A DNA stretch of 64,000 nt, taken from the NCBI GenBank assembly GCA_036583965.1, contig JAZBQD010000027.1:2932687-2996686 (forward strand), given 5' to 3'. Position numbers and translations under genes: made by a program. The notes below the pieces were generated by a model. That model saw only the letters and a list, made by a program, of their open reading frames with translations. It made no database searches and had not been told where the DNA came from. How positions within the stretch are numbered: the first letter of the stretch is position 1; each line of letters starts with the position of its first letter. Shown here piece after piece: positions 1 through 11,120 of the stretch. This DNA is from Prunella strophiata. Its lineage: Eukaryota; Chordata; Aves; Passeriformes; Prunellidae.

Positions 1-49
1 CCTGTACACTGGGAAAGAGATTATCTTTGATAATGGAAATGTAAATCAA

Positions 50-500
50 AGCTTGCTGTTGTTTATTCCAGACAGACATTTGTGTGTTAAGTCTGTTTAT
101 CAGGCAACACTTTGTCTAAGCCAGGAAGTAGTCAGCCTTTGTAACAAGATGTATGCAAATGATTTTCCCATCAGCCCCTGCCACAAAACTTTTGTGGCAA
201 AAAAACCCTCCTTGTTACTTCACCAGTAAGACGCTCCTAAGCTACCCCGTAAGCAGACTAGCAACAAAACAGCCAGCTAGACTATGCTGATGAGTTTGAA
301 TGAGCCCAAAACATGTGCCCACAGTCTGTTGCTCGGTATTGTAAGCAGACTTTGTGTATTACATCTGTTTATCAGGCAACACTCTGTCTGCTGGGCCGGC
401 TTTGTACCAAGGTGGACGCAAACAAAGATCTCCACAACTCCCTGCCTAACTTTTTTTTGGCTGCAGAAATTCCCCGTTACTTCCCTCCTCACTGGAAACA
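50..500. repeat. Diverged direct repeat, two copies 272 bp apart
   Basis: Two related stretches, about 50-235 and 322-500, share an identical 20-mer (TCTGTTTATCAGGCAACACT, at 92-111 and 364-383). Weaker similarity continues on both sides: a TTTGTGT word upstream, GCAAA words downstream, and GTTACTT at 214 and 476. A shorter word, GTAAGCAGACT, also occurs at 249-259 and 341-351. The arrangement suggests an old tandem duplication or two copies of an old interspersed element. I do not recognise the family. Short open frames over the second copy are not supported as genes. Confidence 0.6.
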
Positions 501-560
501 AGAACGCGAAACTTCACCGAGAGGCTGCGAGACCCTAAAGCTGTATCAAAATGGTTTCAT

Positions 561-1139
561 TTTAAATCAAATTTCTTTGTTCTCACAAGCCCATAAATGA
601 TTTACTGCTATCGTGTGATAGCCTAGAATGTGGGGAATCTGTGTATTCCCATATTTGTTCCTTGATATTACAAACAAGTATTTGATTCACTTCTAAATGT
701 TTGTTTTTAAAACAGTTTACAGCCTTTGATTCCTGCTTACTGATTCATTTCTGGAACATTTTCTATTTATTCCTTTGCAGTAGCAAACGTTAATTTTGAC
801 TTAATTCAAATTGTCATCAAAGGCTTCCTTAAGAAATCCCACAGCACAGATTTTATTTGTTATAATAAAATATTCTTAAAGTAAACATCGTGCGACTGTG
901 TTTTTTTAATTCCAAGAGATACAAAAATCCGTTACCCAAAGGATTCAAATTGGTTCAGCCCTTTTTCCTAGACAAAATAAACACTTTAGGACTTTACTTG
1001 TTTGTATTCTCCTCAGTGGTGCTGTATGCATCACCAGCTAAAAACAAAGAAACTTTTAGCTGCTCAGACAAAATGCAGAAGCTCCCCAAACAACGAAGCG
1101 GGGGGGTGGGGAGGCATTCAGAAAGTCTGACAGTCCATT
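561..1139. other. AT-rich non-coding stretch
   Basis: Nothing gene-like is visible. The stretch is AT-rich with scattered T and A runs and a short G run near 1100. Confidence 0.5.
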
Positions 1140-1440
1140 CAATATAGGGATGATGGCCATAATGCATCCAGGGTCCCCTTGCTAATTAAATATGCATTGG
1201 CACAGTTTTGATCGATGCAAGCCATGGATCAGATGACACACCTGCAAAATCTTGAGCCCAGAGCTCCCAGGAAAAGGAAAATACAGGCTGTCTCCTTATC
1301 TTTGTTTTCAAAGGCTCTCAATTTCTGTGCTTAGATATCTAATTTAATTCTCTCACCCCTCAGCAAACTGGATTACGAAAGTCAATACTGCCATTGTGCA
1401 TCGACAGGAACACACAGCTTTCCTTTTATTCAATTTAGCC
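1140..1440. promoter_or_regulatory. Candidate conserved non-coding element
   Basis: The block is dense in words used by developmental transcription factors: TAATTAAATATGCAT (homeodomain/POU-like), two ATCGATGC/GGATCAGAT-type words, an ACACCTGC E-box-like word, and CTTTGTTTTCAAAGG, which resembles an inverted TCF/SOX pair. It has no readable coding frame. Cross-species conservation cannot be checked from this sequence alone, so the call rests on motif density only. Confidence 0.22.
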
Positions 1441-2010
1441 ATGACCTTTAGACAAAGATAATGACAACTGTCTAAAAGTAAGGTAAGGCCTTAAGGAAGA
1501 CCCTGCTGAGGGGCCCCTCTCGCTTTCCGTGGCTCCTCCAGCCAGGAAGAGCCCACCAGCCATGGAGCAAATCCAGAAATAATTTCCCTCCCCAGAGCAC
1601 AGTGACCTGGAGTAGCCTGGCAGAGTGGCTCCCTCGGCCACCAAGGGCTCTGTCCCACCCTGAGGACCTGGGACACCTCAGCACGGCAGCCAGACCCTCA
1701 GGAGCCCTCTGCCAAGAGGTGGCCACGTCTCCGGATGAAGCGCTCCGGCGCCAAGAGCAGAGCCGGGCGCTCGCACGAGAAGGGACCACTGCTGTCCCAT
1801 TTTCCCTGTGGCTGTTGGGGACACAGTGAAAGGGAAGGGTCAGGAGAGTAGCACCAACTTCTCATTTCTGGCCCTGGCACTCAGGAAGAACCTGCAACCC
1901 TCGAGCTGGGAGCACGGCGCAGGGAGCCGCACGCACCCGCGTGGCGCGACGGCAGGAGGAGGAAGCGGCACGCGGATTTTCCTGGAGCTGAGCTGGAGCC
2001 AATGGAAATG
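1441..2010. other. GC-richer patch with overlapping chance ORFs
   Basis: Between about 1490 and 1980 the sequence becomes GC-rich and open frames of 60 to 105 codons overlap on both strands. None shows a domain, signal peptide or family motif, and the frames contradict one another. I treat the patch as non-coding. A weak CpG cluster lies at 1725-1975. Confidence 0.4.
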
Positions 2011-3109
2011 ACATTACTTTCCAATAGGTCTCACATCAATATTTTTAGCAGCCTCCCTACAACGAGATAGCATCTTTCTAATACATCTGTAAGGGAAGGA
2101 GAGAGAACATGCTCTCAGCTAACGAACAGCTATCAGGCAATAATCCACTTTGGTACCTGCAGATACAGGTTGTACCTGAATCAGTGATGGAGGCATATAA
2201 AAATTCATATTGATTGAGCGGCCCAACTCCACAAAATGTGAGCTTCCAAGCTGCACAGGGTTTTAATTCTGCAGGATTTTTTTTTTTAGCTGCATTTAAA
2301 AATATACTTGGCATTTCTAGCTGTGGACCAATATTTTTTCTCATGTCTTTTTATACAGATTTGGAGGGAAAGATATTTGTAATGGAAAAAAAATATGTGC
2401 AAAGTTGGATTGCTAAGTTTCTGTAATCTTGGGAAATAAAAAAAAAGCAGCCTATGTAAGAGCTACAAGAAACCATATGGATCAACAAGAGCTGCCCTCA
2501 TATCCCTAGGAAATATATATTAACCTACATTTCATCATCATAAACCCCAAAATAAAAAATCTAATTAGAGTCTCTACCCTCAGATTCACTTGCAAAAAAT
2601 TTGCTTATCCCCCTCACAAAATGATTTACAGTACTTACATCCATTTCTTCAGAGTGATTTAAATTTATTGAATCATTTCAATTTTTAGAGAGCTTCCATT
2701 TGGATCTGTACGGGTTTCTAGACATATGCAGTGCTCAGTTATTTAAAATTAATTGCAGTACAATAATTTTAAATTGCTTCACACTATACGAATCTCAAGT
2801 GCTTTGAAATATTTGAATCCATTCTATTTAGAAGCCATCAAACTTCTGAGCACATGCATCAAAGAGTTGTTTTAAAAGCCAAAGGGCCATCCTGATGATC
2901 CCAAAGTGCAGGTGAGCTCAGCTCTGAGCATGCTCAGTGCACATGGATCTGGATTTATAGAACAATTCAACAAATTTTGCCCGAATGTCAATCTTTAATT
3001 AACAAAAAGTGATCCTGCAATAATTTCAAACCACTAAAAAAATTCTAAAACTAGAAAAGCACTGTTATAAAATAATGGCATACATTAAAACTATTATTAC
3101 TTCTAATGT
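2011..3109. other. AT-rich non-coding stretch
   Basis: No supported gene. It contains A and T runs near 2278 and 2440 and many TAATTTAAAT-type words, but no recognised repeat or RNA gene. Confidence 0.5.
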
Positions 3110-3350
3110 ATATTTATAGAACATCCTTTTATCCTGAAAATTAAAACAGCTTATTAACATTAAACTAAGCTTTACAACACCTCTGTGGGAAAGGTGAGCA
3201 TAACTATGCCCACTTTATGCAGGGATGAAGGAGGCACATAGAGGTTAAAGTGATTTACCTTGAGAGACACAGTTACTAACAGGAGTAAAAAGCACAGGGC
3301 CGGACTCCTGAGCTCTGGATAATAAAGTCTCCCTCCCACCAATGCAGCCA
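3110..3350 (+). mobile_element. Ancient MIR/L3-like SINE relic, sense orientation
   Basis: The order of words follows the amniote MIR/L3 tail pattern: a CTTTACAACACCTCTGTGGG word near 3170, a CCCACTTTATGCAGGGATGA segment (the usual CCCATTTTACAGATGAGGA), GGAGGCACATAGAGGTTAAA, GTGATTTACCTTGAG, and then CAGGGCCGGACTCCTGAGC. Elements of this type spread in early amniotes, so the copy is very old and diverged. A minus-strand open frame over it is not a gene. The exact subfamily needs a repeat-library comparison. Confidence 0.75.
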
Positions 3351-4737
3351 TTACAATGGAAATGGCAGAGCCCACTTAGGAAGCCCTTCAACTATATTAT
3401 GTAGAAAATTACTTGGTAGAGTGGATCCAAAGTCACCTGGAAGGGGATTTTTCCAGTTACTCAGCTCCTGTTTCACTTGCCTTTCTTTTTCTCATTAGTT
3501 ATTTTGAAAAACAAGAAATAATTTCTCTCCAGAGTATTTTCTATCTCAGTTTAACGATAACAAGAGTAGGATTTAGGGTGACTAAATAGCTGGTTTTGCA
3601 ATGCCTGACTTAATGTACAAAAGCAAGTGGAGATGAGCCTGTGTGATGGGCAGATCTGGTAGCTTTGGTCAAAGACCCTACATTCTGCTTTTGTGCCGTT
3701 TTACCCTGGTGAGAAAACCAACATCAGCAAAGCAGGATTATGTCCACCATATGGTGAGACTCCATTGGCGGTCGTACAGCCACCCAATTAATCTCCATCC
3801 CCCACCATCCCCTTGTTATTTATTTATTGTGACAAACTCATCCTTATGGGACCCTAGGCGGGGAGCTGCATATTCCCAGGCTATTGGCGTCAGTGCCCAT
3901 CCTCATCCTTTATCCCAAGCAGGAGCTGGCGAGCTGGCGCCTTTCCTCCGGCCAAGGCGCGCGGTGCTACAAGGTCACACCCAAGGAGGATCTCTAGATT
4001 TTCCAGAGTAGATTTTTTTCCAAACTGCCCTCCATCAAAAAGCCAAATAAGCCCTTGACAACGAAGCACACGCTTCACAAACTGCTGTCCAGAGCTGGCC
4101 ATTCTAACAGCACACTGGATAACCACTGCTGTTCGTGGAGACCGTCAGAGTGCTCCCGCATTTCAGTCTGTGCCTGTTCCTAAGGTCTCTCCACAGCCTC
4201 AGACATTCGAGGTTTCATCAGCCAGCATAAACAAAGAAAAATCTTCACCACACCAACAAACTGGGCACAAGCCCCAACCTCCTCCTCCTCCTTTTTCAAT
4301 CTCTCCTGCTTCTCTTTCCTCAAAAAGACAAGAGTAAAATTTTCCTGTGATCAACCAAAAACTCAACTAGGAATCCATACATCCAACAGAGTGAAGAATA
4401 CTTAAAAAGAACTAATATCTCAAAGAATGGGCCCTTATTCCCTATTCAGGATTATTCTATTTCACACAGGGAAAAACAATGTTGATGATAAAAATATGTG
4501 TGACTATTAAGAAATAAACAAAAGATGAACTAATATTCCATGGAGATTCTGTCAATAGCAGATTAATAACAAGTTACAGATGAGGCAGTCTAAGCAAAGT
4601 TTAGGTACTATTTTTTTATTGTGGATCTACACTTGCAGTCCCGTTTTCACAACTCTTTTATTTTGATGTACCTGACACTTTTCCTCTTGGCTCCCATTTC
4701 AGTCCCTCTTAAGTACATATTTGGTTGTAGTGGCCAA
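3351..4737. other. Non-coding stretch, nothing recognised
   Basis: Mostly AT-rich, with a GC-richer island near 3840-3990. A 122-codon plus-strand frame at 3643-4011 has no recognisable domain and is opposed by a frame on the other strand. I see no RNA gene or repeat family here. Confidence 0.45.
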
Positions 4738-4765
4738 ATTTTTTTTTCCCTTTTTTTTTTTTTTT
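4738..4765. repeat. Poly-T tract
   Basis: Two T runs separated by CCC, followed by CTGGCAG. The tract imitates a splice acceptor (AG at 4771-4772), but no coding frame downstream supports an exon. Confidence 0.8.
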
Positions 4766-4772
4766 CTGGCAG

Positions 4773-7234
4773 ATGTCTTTTCCTTGTTCTGTGCACTGTG
4801 AGTTCAACGTGGCATGTGAAAAATTTCCATTTCAGGTTTTCTTAAGCTATATACAAAATTAAACTGCTGGCAAAAATACATAGATATATAAAATTATACA
4901 GCAGAAAAATCTGCTCGATAGCTCCCTTTCTTCCTTTCCTCCCTTCTTTTTGCCTTTTTTCCCCCCACAATAATTGCAGAAATATTGCCATCAGCCCGAA
5001 GCCTTCCTCCAAATGTAAAGTCAGAGGGTTTTGCCCACAAAGAATTGCCACTGACTGTTGCTCCGTGGATCTGTTTCTACTCTCACAATATTGTAGACTG
5101 CGAAGGAGAACTGAGAATTACCATAAAAATCGGGACGTGTTTTGTTGCATCAGTATCATGTTGGCATCAACACCACAGACTCGGGCAGAAAAAAAAGCAG
5201 CCTTTTGGTAGGCAGCCTACTTGGTCTGTGTTTCTGCTGTGTTTGTAAGCCATGCAAGTGGAAGAGAAAGTTAAAACTTGGAGAGAAGTAACATCCTGCA
5301 GGCTCGGCATGAGTTACAGCAAAATCTGAGGTCCAACCACCATAAATCATGGAGAAACAGATTTATATCTACACCTCAAAGGACAGTGGATCATTATAAA
5401 TATAGGAAAGAGTTGGATGTATATATAGTTGGCCCCCTGAAAAAATATTCAGCATAATGTGTTGACTCTGAAAATGCATCCTAAGATCCATTTTCACTTG
5501 GTCCCAGCGCTGCAAATCTAAATTTTGAGGAAGGAATTTAAAACCAGAAAAGTCCAGAGCTCTCCAAACCCGTAACTACACTGCGTAGACGAAATTTTAA
5601 TCAAACTTTTAAAGCCATGGTTATGATCTGATGAACAGACAGCTTGACTTGATTACATTTTTAAGTTTCAGTTTCTATTTCTGTTTTAAGATGAAAAAGA
5701 TCATAGAGTGTCAGAAATTTGAATACTGAATAGCAAAAGCTCTTGCAGGTTTAGAAAGCATATAGAAAAGCTGGCAAAAGAAAACGCTATTCCATTGCCA
5801 CCATCTGCTTTCTGGCATATTGAAGAAACTTTACTAACAGCAACATTTTCTTGCATTAGAATATCTGCTAATTAGTTTTGTTGTATTTTTTTTTTTTAAA
5901 TTACCTTTTACACAGAAGGCAAATAGCCAGGTTTTTTGGCTGGCTACACCTTACACCACGTCTGATAACATTTTCACATTAAGTTCAGTTTACCTCACAT
6001 TTTTTTTTCTATCAAAATTCTATCTTTAGCATAGTCAAAGCCTGCAAAAACTTTGCCTTGCTGAGACTAAAGAAAAAAACATCAAACATATGAAGTGTTA
6101 AAAATCGCTGAATAACTCAAAGGAAAAAAGATAATTTTGAAGGCGTTTTGGCTGAAATCTATTTTCCTTTGAATTGCATGAGTGTTTTAAAATGTTAAAA
6201 ACACTACAGAGTGACTAATGAATGTAAAAGAATGATAAAGAGTATGGGTCCAGTTATCAGTGATGTGCCTAAAACAAAATAATTTTGGACAGTCTGCCAT
6301 GCAAATATTGACTAAAATGTCATAAATAATGTCTGCAACAAAGGGAATCCTGCAAAGGAATATTCTGTTGTACTTAATGCATTGTAGAGTGTGCCTTTTA
6401 GCAAGCAGTACGTTACAGAGCCTGAAAACCTCAGTTCGATAAAAAAATCCCCCTAAAATTTCCCAGACAAAAACATTACTAATGTTGTTTATTTATTTAT
6501 TTTTTTTTTTCAGAAACAGACCTTCCAAAAAGTTAAAGGTGCAGTGTTACATTTGGGAAAGGGTTCACTTAGAAGCTGATTTTCAAAAGAAATGAGTCGT
6601 CCAAAAATTGCAAATAGACCAAATGTAACCACCTCATTGACTTACAACTACTTCCTCTGCCATTTTTAACAGGACTTTCACCCATTTCTCTGCTGGCAGG
6701 GAAGAGGCTACTTGCAGGTCTTTGTCAGAATGCACTGAAATCAAATGCAAAGACATTAAGTCGACCACTGCCCTGGGCCAGAGCTGGGAGGTGGCAAAGC
6801 TTCTGTTCCAGCACTTCTTAGGACCTAATTGTGTCTCAGTTCCAGAGTATGACTGGCTCTAAATGTAGGGTTAGAAATAAAAATGCAATCCTGTGAGAAT
6901 GATGGCAACACACACAGAGTGGGCAGGAAGGGCTCCAAACCACCCTCAAAATCACAACATTTTAGTAGTTTTATTATTTTTTTAGTAGCAGTGGAATATG
7001 ATGTCAAAATGAGGGAAGCTGCATTAAGAACTCCAGATTACCTACATCTCCAGTGACACACTGTGCTATGTGTAATCACAAACAACCCAGTCACTTTTTT
7101 TTTTTTTTTCCCCTGAAAGTCAACTAAAAAAATTAAACAATCGGGTCTACACCAAAACCTTCTGCATGTATTTTCCAAAATTTAATTTCTGAGAAAAATT
7201 TCACAGCCACTGAGATGACAAAAAACAAAGATAC
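4773..7234. other. AT-rich non-coding stretch
   Basis: No gene is supported. It holds T runs near 5888, 6000, 6500 and 7097, an octamer word ATGCAAAT at 6299-6306, and a T-rich acceptor-like word near 6500-6512. The open frames are short and contradict one another. Confidence 0.5.
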
Positions 7235-7520
7235 TTTACATTTCTAAAGCATCTTTCATCCAAGATCAAAGAACAACATCAACAACAATTCTCAAAATAC
7301 TCCTTTGAAACAGAAGTACTGAAAGGAGTACTATTAAATTTATTTTATCTTTATCTAGCTTGATCTATTTTCTTTAGAAAATGCTGGTTACTGTTGCATC
7401 TCTCTAGTCAGATGAGGACTATAGGTTAAGTGACTTGACCAGAAACACTTACTAGCTCAGTGGAAGAAGTGATAATGCTCATATTTGGGAGTCAAGGATT
7501 CTAAACCTTTCATCCACTAA
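7235..7520 (+). mobile_element. Ancient MIR/L3-like relic, sense orientation
   Basis: The segment begins with CATTTCTAAAGCATCTTTCA and CCAAGATCAAAG, which match the start of the L3/MIR-type tail (usually CATCCAAGGATCTCAAAGC). Further on it has GATGAGGACTATAGGTTAAG, TGACTTGACCAGAAACACTT and CTAGCTCAGTGG, then TTTGGGAGTCAAGGATTCTA. The order and orientation agree with a sense copy, with inserted unrelated AT-rich sequence in the middle. Divergence is high, so the edges are approximate. Confidence 0.65.
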
Positions 7521-9117
7521 TTAAAAACATATATAAATGTAAACTAACCTAGGGAGCATGAAAACCCCTCAACCATCATGTGATGGAGGTGCCACCGAGG
7601 CAAGGGAAGGATCTGGAATCAGCAGCACACAAACCAGCTGGCAGGACATGCTGTGGCAGTGTGGATGGACAGATCAATAAGTGTGTGACAGTAACAAATT
7701 ACAAATGAAGAGAGTGAGCACACATTTGCTGTTTTTCAAACCCCTTGAAAAAAATTAAGTCAAATTTCTTATCAAAGATGAAAAGCCCTTTCCCCCTGCA
7801 GCATGCAGAGAAGTGCTCCCTGCTCTCCCTTGGAGGCTCAGGAGGAGTGTGGGTTTTCCAGCTGCACCACAGGTCACCCACAAAAAGATTGGTGGGCTGT
7901 GTGGCAGGGTCTGCGGCCAAAGAATTTGTTTAACACGAAACTCAGAATTATTTAAAAATAAATTACAAGCTGCGTTACACACCATATAATTCAGCCTTTG
8001 GGCCAAGATAATTCTTGACATAACCCAACTGGAATTACACCGGGGAGAGACTTAGCACAGTGCTTTCATAAGGATCCTTTCCTTATCATTCCTGCAATCA
8101 GGTCGTATGTGGGTATAACTGATAATCTCCTGCCTGCTCTGTAACATGGATGAAACGTTATCGACTCTTCTGCCTCGTCACAGAGCAGCACACGCTCTGC
8201 CAGCCTGCACAGAACCCACTGCTGATAAAAGCAGCCCCTCTTTGGAGAGGTGTGCTTTACAATCCTTGTGGTTTTCTGCAGCAGAGGAGCTGTTGGACAA
8301 TGAAGAAAAACATTTCAGCTCCCCTGAAAGTTTGACTGTTCCTTTTCAAACAATACAACACAAGATTCGGGACATACTGCTGACACAGCAACATCAGTGC
8401 CTCAAAGAAACTGTGGGAAATGTCAAATTTATGGTCCTATGGGTGATTGGTGGAAGGTTTCTTCCCCCCCTTCAGCAAGCCTCTGTCAAAAACAGAGCCT
8501 CTAGAAAGTTTTTGGCTACGTCCCAGCAAAGCAGAAGGAAGCTGTATCCCACACTTCCCTTGGGACTTAATGAAATATACAGCCTCTGGGCTTCTTTCAA
8601 TTTGGTCTTTCAGATTGCTAAACCAGTGAAAGAAGGATCCTAGCTGTCACAAACGTCACATGTTTGGGGTCACCTGCTGCTCGGGGGTTCTCATGCCAGT
8701 TGTTGACATAATAAGCACCCCTTACACTTTAATTACAATTCACAGTGTGCAAACTCTGCAATCTGCTTTAAGGCAGACAGTCTTTTAAATCAACACTAAA
8801 TTCTACTACTGTTCGAACAGAAATGGGAGGAAAAAGATGTCCAGCTGACTGAATAATTGTATTCAAATATTTGTGATCCCGAAGAAAAGTAAGCACTATC
8901 CAGTGAAAAGAGCAACTGTATTGCCTATAACACTTCAGAAAGCGCAGCTAAAACTCGACTTGCTCCTCGCAGTCACGCAGGCAAGGCACGTGAGGCGCTT
9001 TCATTTGATGAGCTCTTTCCAAAGCTCCTGCGAGCTCAAACCTGAGCACCCAGCTGTGTTTGTCCCCCAGCACGGAGCGGGGCTGGACACAATGCTGGAC
9101 ACATGGGATCGCCTGCA
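7521..9117. other. Non-coding stretch with one longer chance ORF
   Basis: A 165-codon plus-strand frame at 8146-8643 is the longest here. Its translation has no domain, membrane segment or family motif, and a second plus-strand frame overlaps it. I found no promoter, repeat or RNA gene that would support it. The remainder is ordinary AT-rich sequence. Confidence 0.4.
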
Positions 9118-9118
9118 G

Positions 9119-9137
9119 GAGGGAGGGAGGGAGGGAA
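9119..9137. repeat. (GGGA)n microsatellite
   Basis: Four to five GGGA units in a row, flanked by GC-richer DNA. Confidence 0.85.
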
Positions 9138-11120
9138 ACTCTCAAACCCTCTTAGCACGAATTTCAACAGGACTTGTGCAATGAAAGCCTAAACGGGAAG
9201 ACGTGTTTATTTTACTCTGGAATGCTTTATTTAGCTCGGTACAAGAAACATTGGGTCTACTTAAAAATACTTATTATTTTGAGAAACAGATGAGAGTCCT
9301 TTGGTTTCCTTGACTGCTACATCTTTTTTAACTATTACTCCTAATAAAGACATATCAAGACCACCAAGCTTGAATAAATTGTACCAGTTGGAAAGGAATA
9401 AAAGTCTACTCTCCTTATATGTTAAAGGAAATCCATTTCAGCATTCATGCATCTAAAAATGCCTCCAGTAAATTATATTATTTACAGGGCCTCAGCTGAA
9501 TCCATCTTTTCTCATGGAAAGAAAAAGACCACTGAGAGGGGACACAGAGCTCTGGGAGTACTTCTACAAGAATTTCTGTGTTTGCCCTGCTAGAAAGGCT
9601 GTTAAATTGTGGGTTATGGATCACACTGTCCACACAGGAAAGGCAGCACAAGCTCCAGCAGCTGCACTCTGCACAAATTCACCCTACGTGCTCTCAGGGA
9701 AACAAAGGAGAAGTCAATAGCCTGATACGAGGGCCTGTTCCTATTAAAATCAACAGGAGTGACTCTGGCCACAGGAGAAGTTGTCCAACTGGCTTCTTAG
9801 GGAAAAACAAGGATGGATTTTCACCAGGCTCAACAGCCAAAGTGGCAGGCTCCTTCTCCCTTGGCTGAGAGGGACAGAACCTCCTCTCGCTGCCTCTTGC
9901 CGTCGCTGCTCTCCCTCCTCGCTCCCTGTATCGGCGACCTCAGATAAACTCGAAACGTTTTGAAATTATCATCAGACTGTGAAGCACTTCAATGAAAATC
10001 TATAAAACAAATTTATAGTGTGCATTCATGTGTATTATATATACACTTAGAACGGGATTTATCATTTAGCTGACCTTTGGAACACTGGTATTTTTAGATC
10101 CAAAAAAATGTGTGTTGATTGTACTTCAACCCAGTCCCCTTACAATGTACCAACTCCTTGATATCTTACTACAGGAAAGATAATTGCAATGAATTTTTAT
10201 ATTTCAGCACATGGGAAGATAAGATTAGACAGTAGGGACATAAAAGCAAACTGCACCACATAAAAGATAAGTTTCTGAAAGTTACAATTTACACCAAATG
10301 TTACAGATTAAAATGTTCAAAGCTATTTATAGGACCTTGTGCTGGTCCCATTATAGACCATGGGAAGACAGGAAAGAATCAGCTCTACCTTTTCCTTAAT
10401 CACTTCCTCCCATACCTAAAATCCCTTTGGAGCACACAAATTATTAATGATATTAAGACTATTACTCATTACCACTCAGGTAAGGACGCAGGTGTCTCAG
10501 CAAACTGGTCCCAAGGTCACATGAGCTGCACAGACCTCACCATCCAAGAGGATTGTTCCTACTCTAATGGGATTATCTACAATCTGAACAACTCATCCCA
10601 AAAGGTAAATAAACATTTGATTTCCCTCTGCCTTCTGCATGTGCCATGTTTGCCTCTGTCAACCGTGTGTCTTGTATTTTCAAAAGGGATATTTTTCTTC
10701 TTTATTCCCTTCTATTAAGTTGCCATCAACAGCAGCTTGTTCAGTGGAAGAACAGCAAGAGAGATACGTTTACCTCCACACAAGGTATTAAAAAATCAGA
10801 GCTGAAAAGCAAACCAGAAGTAGGGAAATGCAGTTAGGGAGGCACACAAAGTGCCACATGATTCATCGACATGCAGCAGGCGCAGCCACTGCCCACCAAA
10901 GGGCACAGGTGCAACGGCAGAAAAATAACCCAGTGCAAAGCAAAGTTTGTAGCAGAGTGGCTAATAAATGACACCCTCTGGAAAGCTGTCCTGGCAGCCG
11001 CCAGCACTCGGCACCCGCTGCCTCCGGCTGAGCCCTCGGACTGCTTCCAGTGCCGCGGAACAAAGAGCGCGCGGTGCGAGGCCAGGCTCCGACCAGCACG
11101 CTCAGGAGGGATTTTTCAAT
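9138..11120. other. Non-coding stretch; possible old repeat trace at 9725-9775
   Basis: The words CCTATTAAAATCAACAGGAG and GACTCTGGCC near 9738 resemble the CCATTGAAGTCAATGGGA-type segment of old amniote repeats, but the match is short. A GC-rich patch with CpGs lies at 10975-11105. Frames on both strands there (up to 96 codons) look like chance. Confidence 0.35.

Noticed and set aside
6490..6513. T-rich tract plus CAG as splice acceptor
   Set aside because: Such words are common in AT-rich DNA, and no coding frame follows.
8146..8643. 165-codon plus-strand frame
   Set aside because: No domain, no codon bias visible, and no promoter or splice context. A frame of this length is expected now and then in 64 kb.
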